Below are positions 53,729 through 63,103 of a stretch of 64,000 nucleotides of DNA, piece by piece. The notes below the pieces were generated by a model that was not told the DNA's origin, ran no database searches, and saw nothing but the letters and a program-made list of their open reading frames with translations. The number at the start of each line of letters is the position of its first letter. Positions within the stretch are counted from its first letter, which is position 1. Made by a program: the position numbers and the translations under genes. This stretch comes from Micromonospora kangleipakensis (GTDB lineage Bacteria > Actinomycetota > Actinomycetes > Mycobacteriales > Micromonosporaceae): NCBI RefSeq assembly GCF_004217615.1, contig NZ_SHLD01000001.1, positions 1,364,001 to 1,428,000 of the forward strand. The letters are read 5' to 3'.

Positions 53729-53843
53729 TCAGCGCAACACCCGGTACGTGACGTGGGTGACGGTCGACGCGGCGACCACCCGCACCGGCTCCACCAGACC
53801 TGGTCACGTTTCCCATGTCCGGTCGACCCGTCGGCGGATGAAC

Positions 53844-55087
<1,244 letters not shown>

Positions 55088-55091
<4 letters not shown>

Positions 55092-55456
55092 ATCTCCGTC
55101 CCGGCCTCGTCCATCACCGGCCGCACCTCCAGCACCCCGACGCCCCGCCGGACGTCCGGCCAGCTCGCGGCGATCTCGGCGGCCCGCTCCGGGCTCTCGC
55201 AATCGACCATCAGGTAGCCGGCGAACTGCTCCTTGCTCTCCATGAACGGGCCGTCGGTGATCTCCGCGCGGCCGCCGACGGACCGGACCGTCCGGGTCTG
55301 CGACGGGTCGGCGAGCGCCTGGCCGCCGACCAGCTCACCCGACTCGGTCAGCTCCTTCATGATCACGTCGACCTCGCCGAAGATGGCGTTCCGCTCCTGC
55401 TCGGAGAGCTCCTCCAGAAAGCCGGGACGGTTCCAGATCAGCAGCATGTACTTCAC
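55088..55456 (-). CDS. DGPF (YCII-related) protein, partner of the ECF42 sigma factor
   Basis: 122-residue protein starting VKYMLLIWNRPGFLEELS, with the DGPF motif EITDGPFMESKEQFAGY and ending VRPVMDEAGTEM. These small ferredoxin-fold proteins are the constant neighbours of ECF42 sigma factors; their biochemical job is unsettled. The GTG at 55456 follows GAGGAG. It is the first gene of the two-gene operon. Confidence 0.93.
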
Positions 55457-55561
55457 GGTGCACTCCTCGGGTACGGGCCACAGGTGTGGGCGCCTCTCGG
55501 TGAGGGGTCGGAGCCGAGGCGCCGTACCCGACATCCTCGCCCGAGGAAATTCCGGAAGGGG

Positions 55562-56779
55562 TCAGCGCCGCCCGCGTACCGCCCGGCGGGCCGGTGCGCC
55601 GGCGTCGAGCGAGGCCCGGTCGGCGGCCGACGTCCCGGAGGACCAGCCCTCGGCGTCCCGCACCTGGAGGCGGTGCCGGGTGACCCCGGGGAAGAGGGTG
55701 TCCAGCCGTTCCCGGACGGCGTCCGAGCGGGCCGCGAGGACCGGAAGCAGGCGGCCGTCGCCCCGCTCCTCGACCGCTTCCCGGTTGGCCGACTCGGTGG
55801 CCGCCCGCAGCCGCTCGCCGATCCGCAGCGCGAACGCGTTGAGGAACGACTCGTCGTAGCCCTTGGTGCGCCGGCTGCCGGTCTTCGTCCGCCGCTCGCC
55901 CCGGCCGCGCAGCATCGCGGCGGTGGCCTGCACCAGCAGCGAGGTGTGCAGCAGCTCGACCGCCGCCAGGTCCGCCGGGAAGCCGAGCACGGTGGCGAAG
56001 CCGAGGTCGTCGGACCAGACCGACTCGCACCGGTTGGCCGCCGCCACCTCCTGCACCAGCAGCGCCTTCGCCGCCGCGTACGGGGCCTCGGTGCTCAGCC
56101 GTATCCCACCCGGCTGGTCCGGCCGTTCGGCGGTCGCGTCGAGCAGGGCGGCGTCGATGCTGTGCCGGGCCATCAGCTCCTGGGCCTTGCCGGTCAGCGC
56201 CTCCGCCTCGGCCGGGAAGGTGGTCGACTCGGCCTTGGCCAGCAGCGCGCGTACCCGGTCCAGCATCCGCGACCCGGAGACCGGAGCGGACACCCGTGGG
56301 GTGGCGGCCGCTCTACCCGGCGGTGGGCGGAGCAGCGCGATCGGGGGAAGTCCCTCGACCAGGCCGAGCGCGTCGACCGCGTCGCGGAGCGCGGTGATCC
56401 GGTCCACGCCCGCCCGGGCCGCCCACCGGTTCAGCCAGTCGACCTCGGTGTCCCACCCGGCGTCGAGCTCGGCCACCTGCTCGTCGAACCACTGCGGGAC
56501 GGCCCCGGGCAGCCCGGCGCGCTGGGCGGCGACCGCCGCCCGGACCAGCCGGGCGGCGTTCGGGTCGAGCCGCCGGGCGGCGATCCGGTCCAGGTCGACC
56601 GGCTGCCAGCCACGCGGCCAGAGCCGGCCGACGCCGCGGCGTAGCCGGGCGAGGAGCGCCGCGTCCACCGCGGGGCCGTCGCCGACCACCAGCCGGTCCA
56701 GGGCGCGTTCCGCCTCGCGTACGTCGGTGCCGCGCGCCGCCACGAGGGCGGCAGCGACCAGGTTGTCGGCGTCCGGCAC
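55562..56779 (-). CDS. DUF2786 domain protein
   Basis: 405 residues. The DUF2786 motif LDRVRALLAKAESTTFPAEA, then LTGKAQELMARHSID, lies near the middle. The N-terminal half is helical and Arg/Ala/Asp-rich, and the C-terminal part carries RTKGYDESFLNAFALRIGER. DUF2786 proteins have no established function. The GTG at 56779 follows GAAGGGG; codons further upstream are low-complexity. It diverges from the DUF3152 gene. Confidence 0.85.
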   Translation of the reverse strand: MPDADNLVAAALVAARGTDVREAERALDRLVVGDGPAVDAALLARLRRGVGRLWPRGWQPVDLDRIAARRLDPNAARLVRAAVAAQRAGLPGAVPQWFDEQVAELDAGWDTEVDWLNRWAARAGVDRITALRDAVDALGLVEGLPPIALLRPPPGRAAATPRVSAPVSGSRMLDRVRALLAKAESTTFPAEAEALTGKAQELMARHSIDAALLDATAERPDQPGGIRLSTEAPYAAAKALLVQEVAAANRCESVWSDDLGFATVLGFPADLAAVELLHTSLLVQATAAMLRGRGERRTKTGSRRTKGYDESFLNAFALRIGERLRAATESANREAVEERGDGRLLPVLAARSDAVRERLDTLFPGVTRHRLQVRDAEGWSSGTSAADRASLDAGAPARRAVRGRR

Positions 56780-56897
56780 GGGTTGACCCCTTCTCCACGG
56801 TCGCTCCGGTGCGGCCGACCACGGGTGGCGAGGTGCGCACCCGCCCCGAACGGTACCGGCGCCCGGGGTGCCGCGACCCGTGAGCGACCTCACCATC

Positions 56898-56930
56898 GAC
56901 CGTCGGCGGGGGATTCTCCCGCCGACGGTC
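56898..56930. other. perfect 13-bp inverted repeat between divergent genes
   Basis: GACCGTCGGCGGG (56898-56910) pairs perfectly with 56918-56930. It lies 65 nt upstream of the DUF3152 start and 119 nt from the DUF2786 start, so it follows neither gene. It could be a leader hairpin or an operator. Confidence 0.5.
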
Positions 56931-56994
56931 AACCGACCGGGCCCGTCGTCCGTACTCCTGGGCGGACCAGGGGCGGCGACGGACGGAGATCGAT

Positions 56995-57849
56995 GTGGGC
57001 GGGCGTACCACGCGGGACGGCGGCCTGCACCGGCGACGTCGGGCGTCCCGCGCCGGCTCGGTGACCCTGCTGGCGCTGGTGGTGGCGGTCGGACTGGCCG
57101 CCGGTGGCGCGTACGCCGCCCGGCGTGGCGGCCCCAACCTGCTGGCCACGGCCGGCGCCCGGCCCGCCACCGGCCCCGCCCCGGCGCGCCCGGCGGCGTC
57201 GGCGCCCGCGCCGGAGGTGCCGGCGGGCCGGATCGCCCCGCCACGGGAGCCGACCGTCAGTTACCCGCCCCGGGGCACCGGGAGCTTCCGCACCGCCACC
57301 GTCCTCGGCGCGGTGGCGGGCCGGAGCGGCCGGCTGCTCCGCTACCGGGTCGCGGTCGAGGAGGGCATCGACGAGGTGGACGTGGAGCGCTTCGGCCGGG
57401 AGGTCGCGGTGATCCTCGCCGATCCGCGGGGCTGGACCGGCGGCGGCGAGTGGCGGCTCCAGCGCGTCGGCCCGGACACCCCGGCCGACTTCACCGTGCT
57501 GCTGGCCACCCCGGTGACCCGGGGGGAGCTCTGCGCGGACCCGTCCGACCGCTACACCTCCTGCCGCAACGGCGACCGGGTGGTGGTCAACGTCGCCCGG
57601 TGGGCCCGCGGCGTCCCGCACTTCGACGATCTGGGCAGCTACCGGCAGTACCTGCTCAACCACGAGGTCGGCCACCGCCTGGGCCGGGGCCACGAGCTGT
57701 GCCCACGGGCCGGCGGGCCGGCGCCGGTGATGGAGCAGCAGACGCTCGGCCTGCACGGCTGCACGCCGAACGCCTGGCCCCGGGTGGACGACGCCCTGCA
57801 CACCGGCCCGACCGGCCAGTACGACGACCTGATCCCCGCCGAGGACTGA
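56995..57849 (+). CDS. DUF3152 zincin-type secreted protein
   Basis: 284 residues: a membrane segment near residues 22-42 (signal or anchor), a Pro/Ala-rich linker, then the DUF3152 domain. It holds the zinc site H223-E-V-G-H227 followed by H233 (NHEVGHRLGRGHELC) and paired cysteines (ELCADPSDRYTSCRNGD; HELCPR; LHGCTPN). This pattern predicts a metallopeptidase acting outside the cell. The GTG at 56995 has GGAGAT just upstream. The substrate is unknown. Confidence 0.9.
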   Translation: MGGRTTRDGGLHRRRRASRAGSVTLLALVVAVGLAAGGAYAARRGGPNLLATAGARPATGPAPARPAASAPAPEVPAGRIAPPREPTVSYPPRGTGSFRTATVLGAVAGRSGRLLRYRVAVEEGIDEVDVERFGREVAVILADPRGWTGGGEWRLQRVGPDTPADFTVLLATPVTRGELCADPSDRYTSCRNGDRVVVNVARWARGVPHFDDLGSYRQYLLNHEVGHRLGRGHELCPRAGGPAPVMEQQTLGLHGCTPNAWPRVDDALHTGPTGQYDDLIPAED

Positions 57850-57967
57850 CGGGGTCGCCAAGCGGTCGATCCGCCCCCGGCCGGCGCCGTGTGGCCGGCG
57901 GTGGTGAGATGGACCGCGGACAGGCGGCGCACGGCAGGGGCCCAGGGCCCCGGGGAGGGGACGGCGG

Positions 57968-58813
57968 ATGAGTCGGGTCGTGGTCACCGGAGGCAGCGGA
58001 AAGCTCGGCCGAGCGGTCGTGGACGAGCTGCTCGCCCACTCGTACGACGTGGTGAACCTGGACCTGATCGCGCCGGCCGAGCCGCGCTGCCCGTTCACCC
58101 GGATCGACCTGACCGACCAGGGTCAGGTGCTGGAGGCGTTCACCGGCATCGACGAGCGCTACTCCGGGGTGGACGCGGTGGTGCACCTGGCCGCCATCCC
58201 GGGGCCGGGCGTCGCCGGGAACGCGGTGACCTTCCGCAACAACATCACCGCCAGCTACCACGTCTTCTCCGCCGCCCGGGCGGTCGGCATCACCAACGTG
58301 GTCTGGGCGTCCAGCGAGACGCTGCTCGGCCTGCCGTTCGGGACCCCGCCGCCGTACCTGCCGGTGGACGAGGAGTACCCGGCCCGGCCGGAGACGTCGT
58401 ACGCGCTGGCGAAGCACCTGGAGGAGCAGCTGGTCGCCCAGTTCTGCCGCTGGGAGCCCCGGCTCAAGGCGATCGGGCTGCGCTTCTCCAACGTGATGGA
58501 GCCGGCCGACTACGCCGCCTTCCCCGGGTACGACGCCGATCCGTCGCTGCGCTCGTGGAACCTCTGGGGCTACATCGACGCCCGGGACGGGGCGCAGGCG
58601 GTCCGCCGGGCGCTGGAGCACGACGCGACCGGGATGGACGTCTTCATCATCGCCAACGCCGACACGGTGATGAGCCGCCCCACCGCCGAGCTGGCCGGGG
58701 AGGTCTTCCCGGGGGTTCCGGTGCGCCGGGAGTTGACCGGCAACGAGACGCTGCTCTCGATCGACAAGGCCCGGCGGGTGCTCGGCTACGAGCCGCAGCA
58801 CGGCTGGCGCTGA
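57968..58813 (+). CDS. NAD-dependent epimerase/dehydratase family protein
   Basis: 281-residue extended SDR enzyme. The nucleotide-binding VVVTGGSGKLGRAV and the catalytic Ser with YALAK (SYALAKHLEEQL) are intact; VVHLAAIPGPG is a further family mark. It should act on a nucleotide sugar or related carbonyl substrate. The GGGGAGG site precedes the ATG. The aldo/keto reductase gene follows after 13 nt, so the two form an operon and may work on the same sugar-like compound. Confidence 0.92.
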   Translation: MSRVVVTGGSGKLGRAVVDELLAHSYDVVNLDLIAPAEPRCPFTRIDLTDQGQVLEAFTGIDERYSGVDAVVHLAAIPGPGVAGNAVTFRNNITASYHVFSAARAVGITNVVWASSETLLGLPFGTPPPYLPVDEEYPARPETSYALAKHLEEQLVAQFCRWEPRLKAIGLRFSNVMEPADYAAFPGYDADPSLRSWNLWGYIDARDGAQAVRRALEHDATGMDVFIIANADTVMSRPTAELAGEVFPGVPVRRELTGNETLLSIDKARRVLGYEPQHGWR

Positions 58814-58826
58814 GGAGGAGGTCCGC

Positions 58827-59804
58827 GTGGAGTACGTGAAGTTCGGGGCGACCGGCCTGGACGTGTCCCGGCTCTGCCTGGGCTGCATGAGCTACGGCGA
58901 CCCCGCCCGCGGCCCGCACCCGTGGTCGCTGCCGGAGGAGGAGAGCCGGCCGTTCATCCGGCAGGCCGTGGAGCTGGGGGTCAACTTCTTCGACACCGCC
59001 AACGTCTACTCCGACGGCACCAGCGAGGAGATCGTCGGCCGGGCATTGAAGGACTTCGCCCGCCGCGACGAGGTGGTCATCGCGACGAAGGTGCACGGCC
59101 GGATGGGTCCGGGACCGAACCGGGGCGGGTTGTCCCGCAAGCACATCATGAGCGAGATCGACGCGAGCCTGCGCCGGCTCGGCACCGACTACGTGGACCT
59201 CTACCAGATCCACCGGCTGGACCCGGGCACGCCGATCGAGGAGACCCTGGAGGCGCTGCACGACCTGGTCCGCGCCGGCAAGGTCCGCTACCTCGGCGCC
59301 TCCTCGATGTACGCCTGGCAGTTCGCCAGGGCGCTCTGGGCCGCGGAGCGGCACGGCTGGACCCGCTTCGTCTCCATGCAGAACCACTACAACCTGCTCT
59401 ACCGCGAGGAGGAGCGGGAGATGCTGCCGCTCTGCGTGGACCAGGGGATCGCGGTGATCCCGTGGAGCCCGCTGGCCCGGGGGCGGCTGACCCGGGACTG
59501 GGGGGAGCGCACCGCGCGGGCGGAGACCGACGAGTTCGGCCGGGGGCTCTACGCGGGTACCGAGGAGCCGGACCGGCGGGTCGTCGAGGCGGTGGCCCGG
59601 ATCGCCGAGGCGCGGGGCGTACCGCGGGCGCAGGTGGCGCTGGCCTGGGTGGCGCGCAACCCGGCGGTGACCGCGCCGATCGTCGGCGCGACGAAGCCGC
59701 AGCACCTGACCGACGCGGTGGCCGCGCTGGAGCTGGAGCTGACCGACGAGGAGGTGGCGGCGCTGGAGGCGCCGTACGTCCCGCACCCGGTGGCGGGCTT
59801 CTAA
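58827..59804 (+). CDS. aldo/keto reductase
   Basis: 325-residue NADPH-dependent TIM-barrel reductase. Catalytic tetrad residues are seen in [12 protein letters not shown] (Asp, Tyr), [11 protein letters not shown] (Lys) and LYQIHRLD (His); the cofactor loop reads [11 protein letters not shown]. Closest in style to the YajO/Tas group. It is co-transcribed with the epimerase upstream. GGAGGAGG lies just before the GTG at 58827. Substrate unknown. Confidence 0.94.
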   Translation: MEYVKFGATGLDVSRLCLGCMSYGDPARGPHPWSLPEEESRPFIRQAVELGVNFFDTANVYSDGTSEEIVGRALKDFARRDEVVIATKVHGRMGPGPNRGGLSRKHIMSEIDASLRRLGTDYVDLYQIHRLDPGTPIEETLEALHDLVRAGKVRYLGASSMYAWQFARALWAAERHGWTRFVSMQNHYNLLYREEEREMLPLCVDQGIAVIPWSPLARGRLTRDWGERTARAETDEFGRGLYAGTEEPDRRVVEAVARIAEARGVPRAQVALAWVARNPAVTAPIVGATKPQHLTDAVAALELELTDEEVAALEAPYVPHPVAGF

Positions 59805-59844
59805 CCGGCCGTCGAGCCGGGCGCGGCCCGGGCCGGCCCGCCCC

Positions 59845-60270
59845 TCAGCGGGGGAAGGAGGCCCAGATGTTCTTGGTGTCGTCCGTCGCGTACCAGCCGA
59901 CGGCGAGGGAGACCGACTGCGCCAGCAGCAGCCCGCGTCCGCCCGAGTCGAGCGGGTGGGTGTCGGCCAGCTCGGGCACGCTGGCCAGGTCGTGGTCGGC
60001 CACGTCGAGGATGAAGCAGTCGTCGGCGGCGAGCAGCGTGACGATGGTCGGCGGGACGCCGTGCCGCAGCGCGTTGCTCGCCAGCTCGGTGGCGACCAGC
60101 ACGACCAGGCCGGGCACCTCGTCGAGCTCCTCCCCCTGGGCCAGCCCGTAGCGGGTCAGCGCCGCGCGCAGCGACGCCCTCAGCTCGCGCAGCTCCGCGG
60201 CCGTGCCGAGGTCCCACCTCTCGAGTTCGGTGGCCCGCGGCGGCGGCGGCGACGTGCGCAACTGTCCCAT
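59845..60270 (-). CDS. HATPase anti-sigma-factor-type kinase
   Basis: 141 residues of the RsbW/SpoIIAB-like ATPase fold. The N-box VLVATELASNALRHG and the G-rich lid region (ADHDLASVPELADTH, SGGRGLLLAQSVS) are clear. Such solitary kinases are very common in actinobacteria and act in partner-switching control of sigma factors or other targets. No anti-sigma antagonist or sigma gene is next to it. There is little ribosome-site support at the ATG at 60270. Confidence 0.9.
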   Translation of the reverse strand: MGQLRTSPPPPRATELERWDLGTAAELRELRASLRAALTRYGLAQGEELDEVPGLVVLVATELASNALRHGVPPTIVTLLAADDCFILDVADHDLASVPELADTHPLDSGGRGLLLAQSVSLAVGWYATDDTKNIWASFPR

Positions 60271-60338
60271 GATCCCGCTTTACCCTGCGTAGCCGTCCGG
60301 TAAGCGGGCGGCCGCGGACGGGTCGCGCCCGGGGGGGC

Positions 60339-60367
60339 TTGACGACCGACTCCCCGCTCTGTAATTT
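60339..60367 (+). promoter_or_regulatory. strong sigma-70-type promoter
   Basis: TTGACG (60339-60344), exactly 17 nt, TAATTT (60362-60367). It is the best consensus promoter seen in the window and drives the dihydrofolate-reductase-like gene. The operator palindrome begins 8 nt after the -10 box. Confidence 0.75.
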
Positions 60368-60375
60368 ACGAGTCA

Positions 60376-60396
60376 GTTAATTAACGACATCGTTAA
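60376..60396. promoter_or_regulatory. palindromic operator over the start of transcription
   Basis: TTAACGACATCGTTAA (60381-60396) has perfect 7-bp arms around CA. It overlaps a 10-bp perfect palindrome GTTAATTAAC (60376-60385). This AT-rich block in GC-rich DNA lies just after the -10 box and is a probable TetR- or MarR-type repressor site. No regulator gene is adjacent. Confidence 0.65.
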
Positions 60397-60414
60397 ACAG
60401 TGGGAGTGGTCGGG

Positions 60415-60943
60415 ATGGGCAAGGTCATCGCGGTGGAGTACGTGACGCTCGACGGCGTCTTCGAGGAGCCGCAGTGGAGCTTCCCGTACTTCAACGAAGA
60501 GCTGCAGCAGTGGCAGTGGGAGAACCTCCAGGAGGCCGACGCCCTGCTGCTGGGCCGCAAGACGTACGAGGGCTTCAAGGCGGCCTGGCCGAAGATGGAC
60601 GAGGGCTACTTCGGCGAGCGGATGAACCGCATCCCCAAGCACGTCGCCACCACCACCCTCACCGAGCCGGAGTGGGGGGGCGAGCTTCCTGCGGGGGGAC
60701 GTGGCCGAGGCGGTCGCCGCGCTCAGGGCCGAGCCCGGCACGCTGCTCATCAACGGCAGCGCCGAGCTGCTCAACCACCTCACCGCGCACCGGCTGGTCG
60801 ACGAGTACCGGATCATGGTCTACCCGGTCGTCATCGGCGCCGGGCGCCGGCTCTGGGCCGATGGCACCACCGCCGACCTGAAGCTGACCCGCTCGCACAT
60901 CACCACCAGCGGGGTCGCCGTCCTCACCTACGTCCCGGCGTGA
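60415..60943 (+). pseudogene. dihydrofolate-reductase-family protein, frameshifted
   Basis: RibD-C/DHFR-fold family protein. From the ATG at 60415 the frame reads MGKVIAVEYVTLDGVFEEPQ through LLLGRKTYEGFKAAWP to TTTLTEPEWG. It is then lost in a run of seven G (60674-60680). Removing one G gives EWGASFLRGDVAEAV and joins the remaining ~80 codons ending GVAVLTYVPA at 60943. All expected family segments are present across the two frames. It is either a true frameshift mutation, a slippage-prone run, or a sequencing error. A good promoter and operator upstream suggest the gene was recently functional. Confidence 0.85.
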
Positions 60944-60953
60944 GCCCGGCCGG

Positions 60954-61700
60954 TCAGCGCCGGAGCAGTGCGAAGACGCCCCAGCCCAGGTACTCCCGCT
61001 GGCAGCGGACGTGGCGGAGCGGGTCCTCGGTCAGCTCCCGCCGCAGCTCCCCGGCGAGTTCGTCGTCCGGGTTGTCGTCCAGCCAGCGGCGCAGGTTGAG
61101 CCAGTGCGCGGCGGCGTACCGGTCCCAGCTGTCCTGGTCGGCGAGGACCATCTCCACCAGGTCCCAGCCGCACTCCTGGAAGAGCCCGACCAGGCCGGGC
61201 AGGTCCCGGAACTGCTCCCTCGACTCCGCGTGGCACGCGGTCACGGTCTCCCGGTCCGGTGGGTCGAGCCGCCAGTACGGTTCCCCGACGAGCAGCATCC
61301 GGCCGGGGCGCAGGCTGCGCGCCAGGATCCCGATCGTGCCGGGGACACCCCCGCCGATCCAGGTGGCGCCGACGCAGGCGGCCAGGTCGACCGGCTCCTC
61401 GGGTACGAACGTCGCGGCGTCGCCGTGCACGAAGCGGACCCGGTCGGCGACGCCCAGCGCCGCGGCCCGGTCCCGGGCCGCGGCGGTGAAGGCCGTGCTG
61501 ATGTCCACCCCCGTGCCGACGACGCCGTGGTCGCGCGCCCAGGTGCAGAGCAGCTCGCCCTTGCCGCTGCACAGGTCGAGGATCGACGTGCCCGACCGCA
61601 GCTTGAGGGCCCGCCCGAGGGTGGCCAGCTTGCCGGCGTCGAAGGGGTTGAGGATGCGGAGGTCGCCCTCGCGGATGACGAAACTACGTGGCAGGTCCAT
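60954..61700 (-). CDS. SAM-dependent methyltransferase
   Basis: 248-residue class I methyltransferase. Motif I reads SILDLCSGKGELLCTWARDH, followed by the acidic VVGTGVDIS and FVHGDAATF. The cysteine in the motif I loop is unusual. The C-terminal half has several Trp/Tyr residues (EPYWRLDPPDRE; DQDSWDRYAAAHWLNLRRW). It resembles small-molecule methyltransferases; the substrate is unknown. It converges on the frameshifted DHFR-like gene with 10 nt between. Confidence 0.88.
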   Translation of the reverse strand: MDLPRSFVIREGDLRILNPFDAGKLATLGRALKLRSGTSILDLCSGKGELLCTWARDHGVVGTGVDISTAFTAAARDRAAALGVADRVRFVHGDAATFVPEEPVDLAACVGATWIGGGVPGTIGILARSLRPGRMLLVGEPYWRLDPPDRETVTACHAESREQFRDLPGLVGLFQECGWDLVEMVLADQDSWDRYAAAHWLNLRRWLDDNPDDELAGELRRELTEDPLRHVRCQREYLGWGVFALLRR

Positions 61701-61990
61701 GTCGGTGACTCCGGTGGGTCGATGTCGGTGTGTGGCGGGGCGGACGCTGGTCGGCTCGGATCAGCACGCTCGGCACCGGCACGAAAACACCCTCTTCGAC
61801 CCATCGGAGTGACGTGCGGCCAGGCTAGGTGGCGACGGGTCCACCGCCAACCGAATTCGGGACGGGTGGGCCGCCCACACGGCCGGTGGGCGCGAGGTGT
61901 CGGCCGCGCGGATATCTGCTGTGGTCTATATCACGCTAGCGTCCGGGCACGCCGGCGGGCCGCCGGCCGCTTCCGAAACGGGAGAACCCC

Positions 61991-63025
61991 ATGAACACAC
62001 CGTGGAAGGCCGCCACCACCCTCGCCGCGGCCCTGCTCCTGGTCCTGTCCACCGGCACCGCCGTCCACGCGGCCGGCACGCCGTACACCAGGACGCCCGT
62101 CTCCGGGTCGCTCGGCACGTACAACGTCTCCGCCGTCTACGTCGCCGGGGTCTCCTCCGGCGGGTACCTGGCCACCCAGCTCCAGGTCGCCTACTCGGCG
62201 CGGATCCGGGGCGCCGCCGTCTTCGCGGCCGGGCCCTACTACTGCGCCCAGAACAACGTCTCGCAGGCGCTCTACGGCTGCGGCGACAACATCTACCCGA
62301 CGTACGTCTCCACACTGGAGAACTACACCCGCAGCTGGGCGTCGTACGGCTGGATCGACGGCACGGGCAACCTCGCCGGCCAGCCGGTGTACGTCTACCA
62401 CGGCAACAACGACAACACCGTGAAGAGGTCGGTCACCGACGACCTGGTCCGCTACTACCAGGACTTCGGCGCCAGCGTGCGGTACGACTCCGGCAGCGCC
62501 GCCGGGCACGCCTGGGTCACCCCCTACGGCACGGTGAGCTGCACGGCGACCGCCTCGCCGTACCTCAACGACTGCGGGACGGACCCGCAGGGCGCGTTCC
62601 TCGGCAAGCTCCTCGGCTCGGTGGCGGCGCCGAACACCGGCCCGCTCGGCGGCACGCTGGTCCGGTTCGGCCAGGACGCCTTCGCGGTGAACGGCTGGGC
62701 CAACGGCCTGAGCATGGACGCCAACGGCTTCGCGTACGTCCCGAGCGCCTGCGCCGGCGGCCAGACCTGCCGGCTGCTGGTCGCCCTGCACGGCTGCCTG
62801 CAGGGCTACTCCAGGGTCGGCACCGCCTTCGTCGACCGGGCCAACCTCAACCAGTACGCCGACACCAACCGGCTGATCGTCCTCTACCCGCAGGCGATCC
62901 CGTCCGGGGTGAACCCGAACGGCTGCTGGGACTGGTGGGGCTACCTCGGCGGGACGAACTACCCGATCAAGGGCGGTGCCCAGGTCGAGACGATCATGAA
63001 CATGGTCCGCCGGCTGGACGGCTGA
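61991..63025 (+). CDS. secreted PHB depolymerase-type esterase
   Basis: 344 residues with a signal peptide (to about residue 28, GTAVHAAG). The lipase box G53-V-S55-S-G comes early, before the Asp (YHGNNDNTV) and His (AAGHAWVTPYG), and the oxyanion-type LHGCLQGYSRVG comes late. This order is that of the circularly permuted type 2 depolymerases such as the Penicillium funiculosum enzyme. It should hydrolyse polyhydroxybutyrate or similar polyesters outside the cell. Six or more cysteines suggest disulfides. GGGAGAA lies before the ATG. Confidence 0.92.
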   Translation: MNTPWKAATTLAAALLLVLSTGTAVHAAGTPYTRTPVSGSLGTYNVSAVYVAGVSSGGYLATQLQVAYSARIRGAAVFAAGPYYCAQNNVSQALYGCGDNIYPTYVSTLENYTRSWASYGWIDGTGNLAGQPVYVYHGNNDNTVKRSVTDDLVRYYQDFGASVRYDSGSAAGHAWVTPYGTVSCTATASPYLNDCGTDPQGAFLGKLLGSVAAPNTGPLGGTLVRFGQDAFAVNGWANGLSMDANGFAYVPSACAGGQTCRLLVALHGCLQGYSRVGTAFVDRANLNQYADTNRLIVLYPQAIPSGVNPNGCWDWWGYLGGTNYPIKGGAQVETIMNMVRRLDG

Positions 63026-63040
63026 GCCCGGCCGCAGCCC

Positions 63041-63094
63041 GTGCCCGGGGCGGTGAAACCGTCGTGAAACCGCGGTGATCCCCGCCCCGGGCAC
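63041..63094. other. 13-bp inverted repeat enclosing three direct heptamers
   Basis: GTGCCCGGGGCGG (63041-63053) and CCGCCCCGGGCAC (63082-63094) are perfect complements. The enclosed DNA holds GTGAAAC at 63053 and 63064 and GTGATCC at 63075, exactly 11 bp apart. The outer repeat could be the terminator of the depolymerase gene; the heptamers could be an activator site for the ABC gene. Confidence 0.6.
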
Positions 63095-63103
63095 GCTGCC
63101 GGC

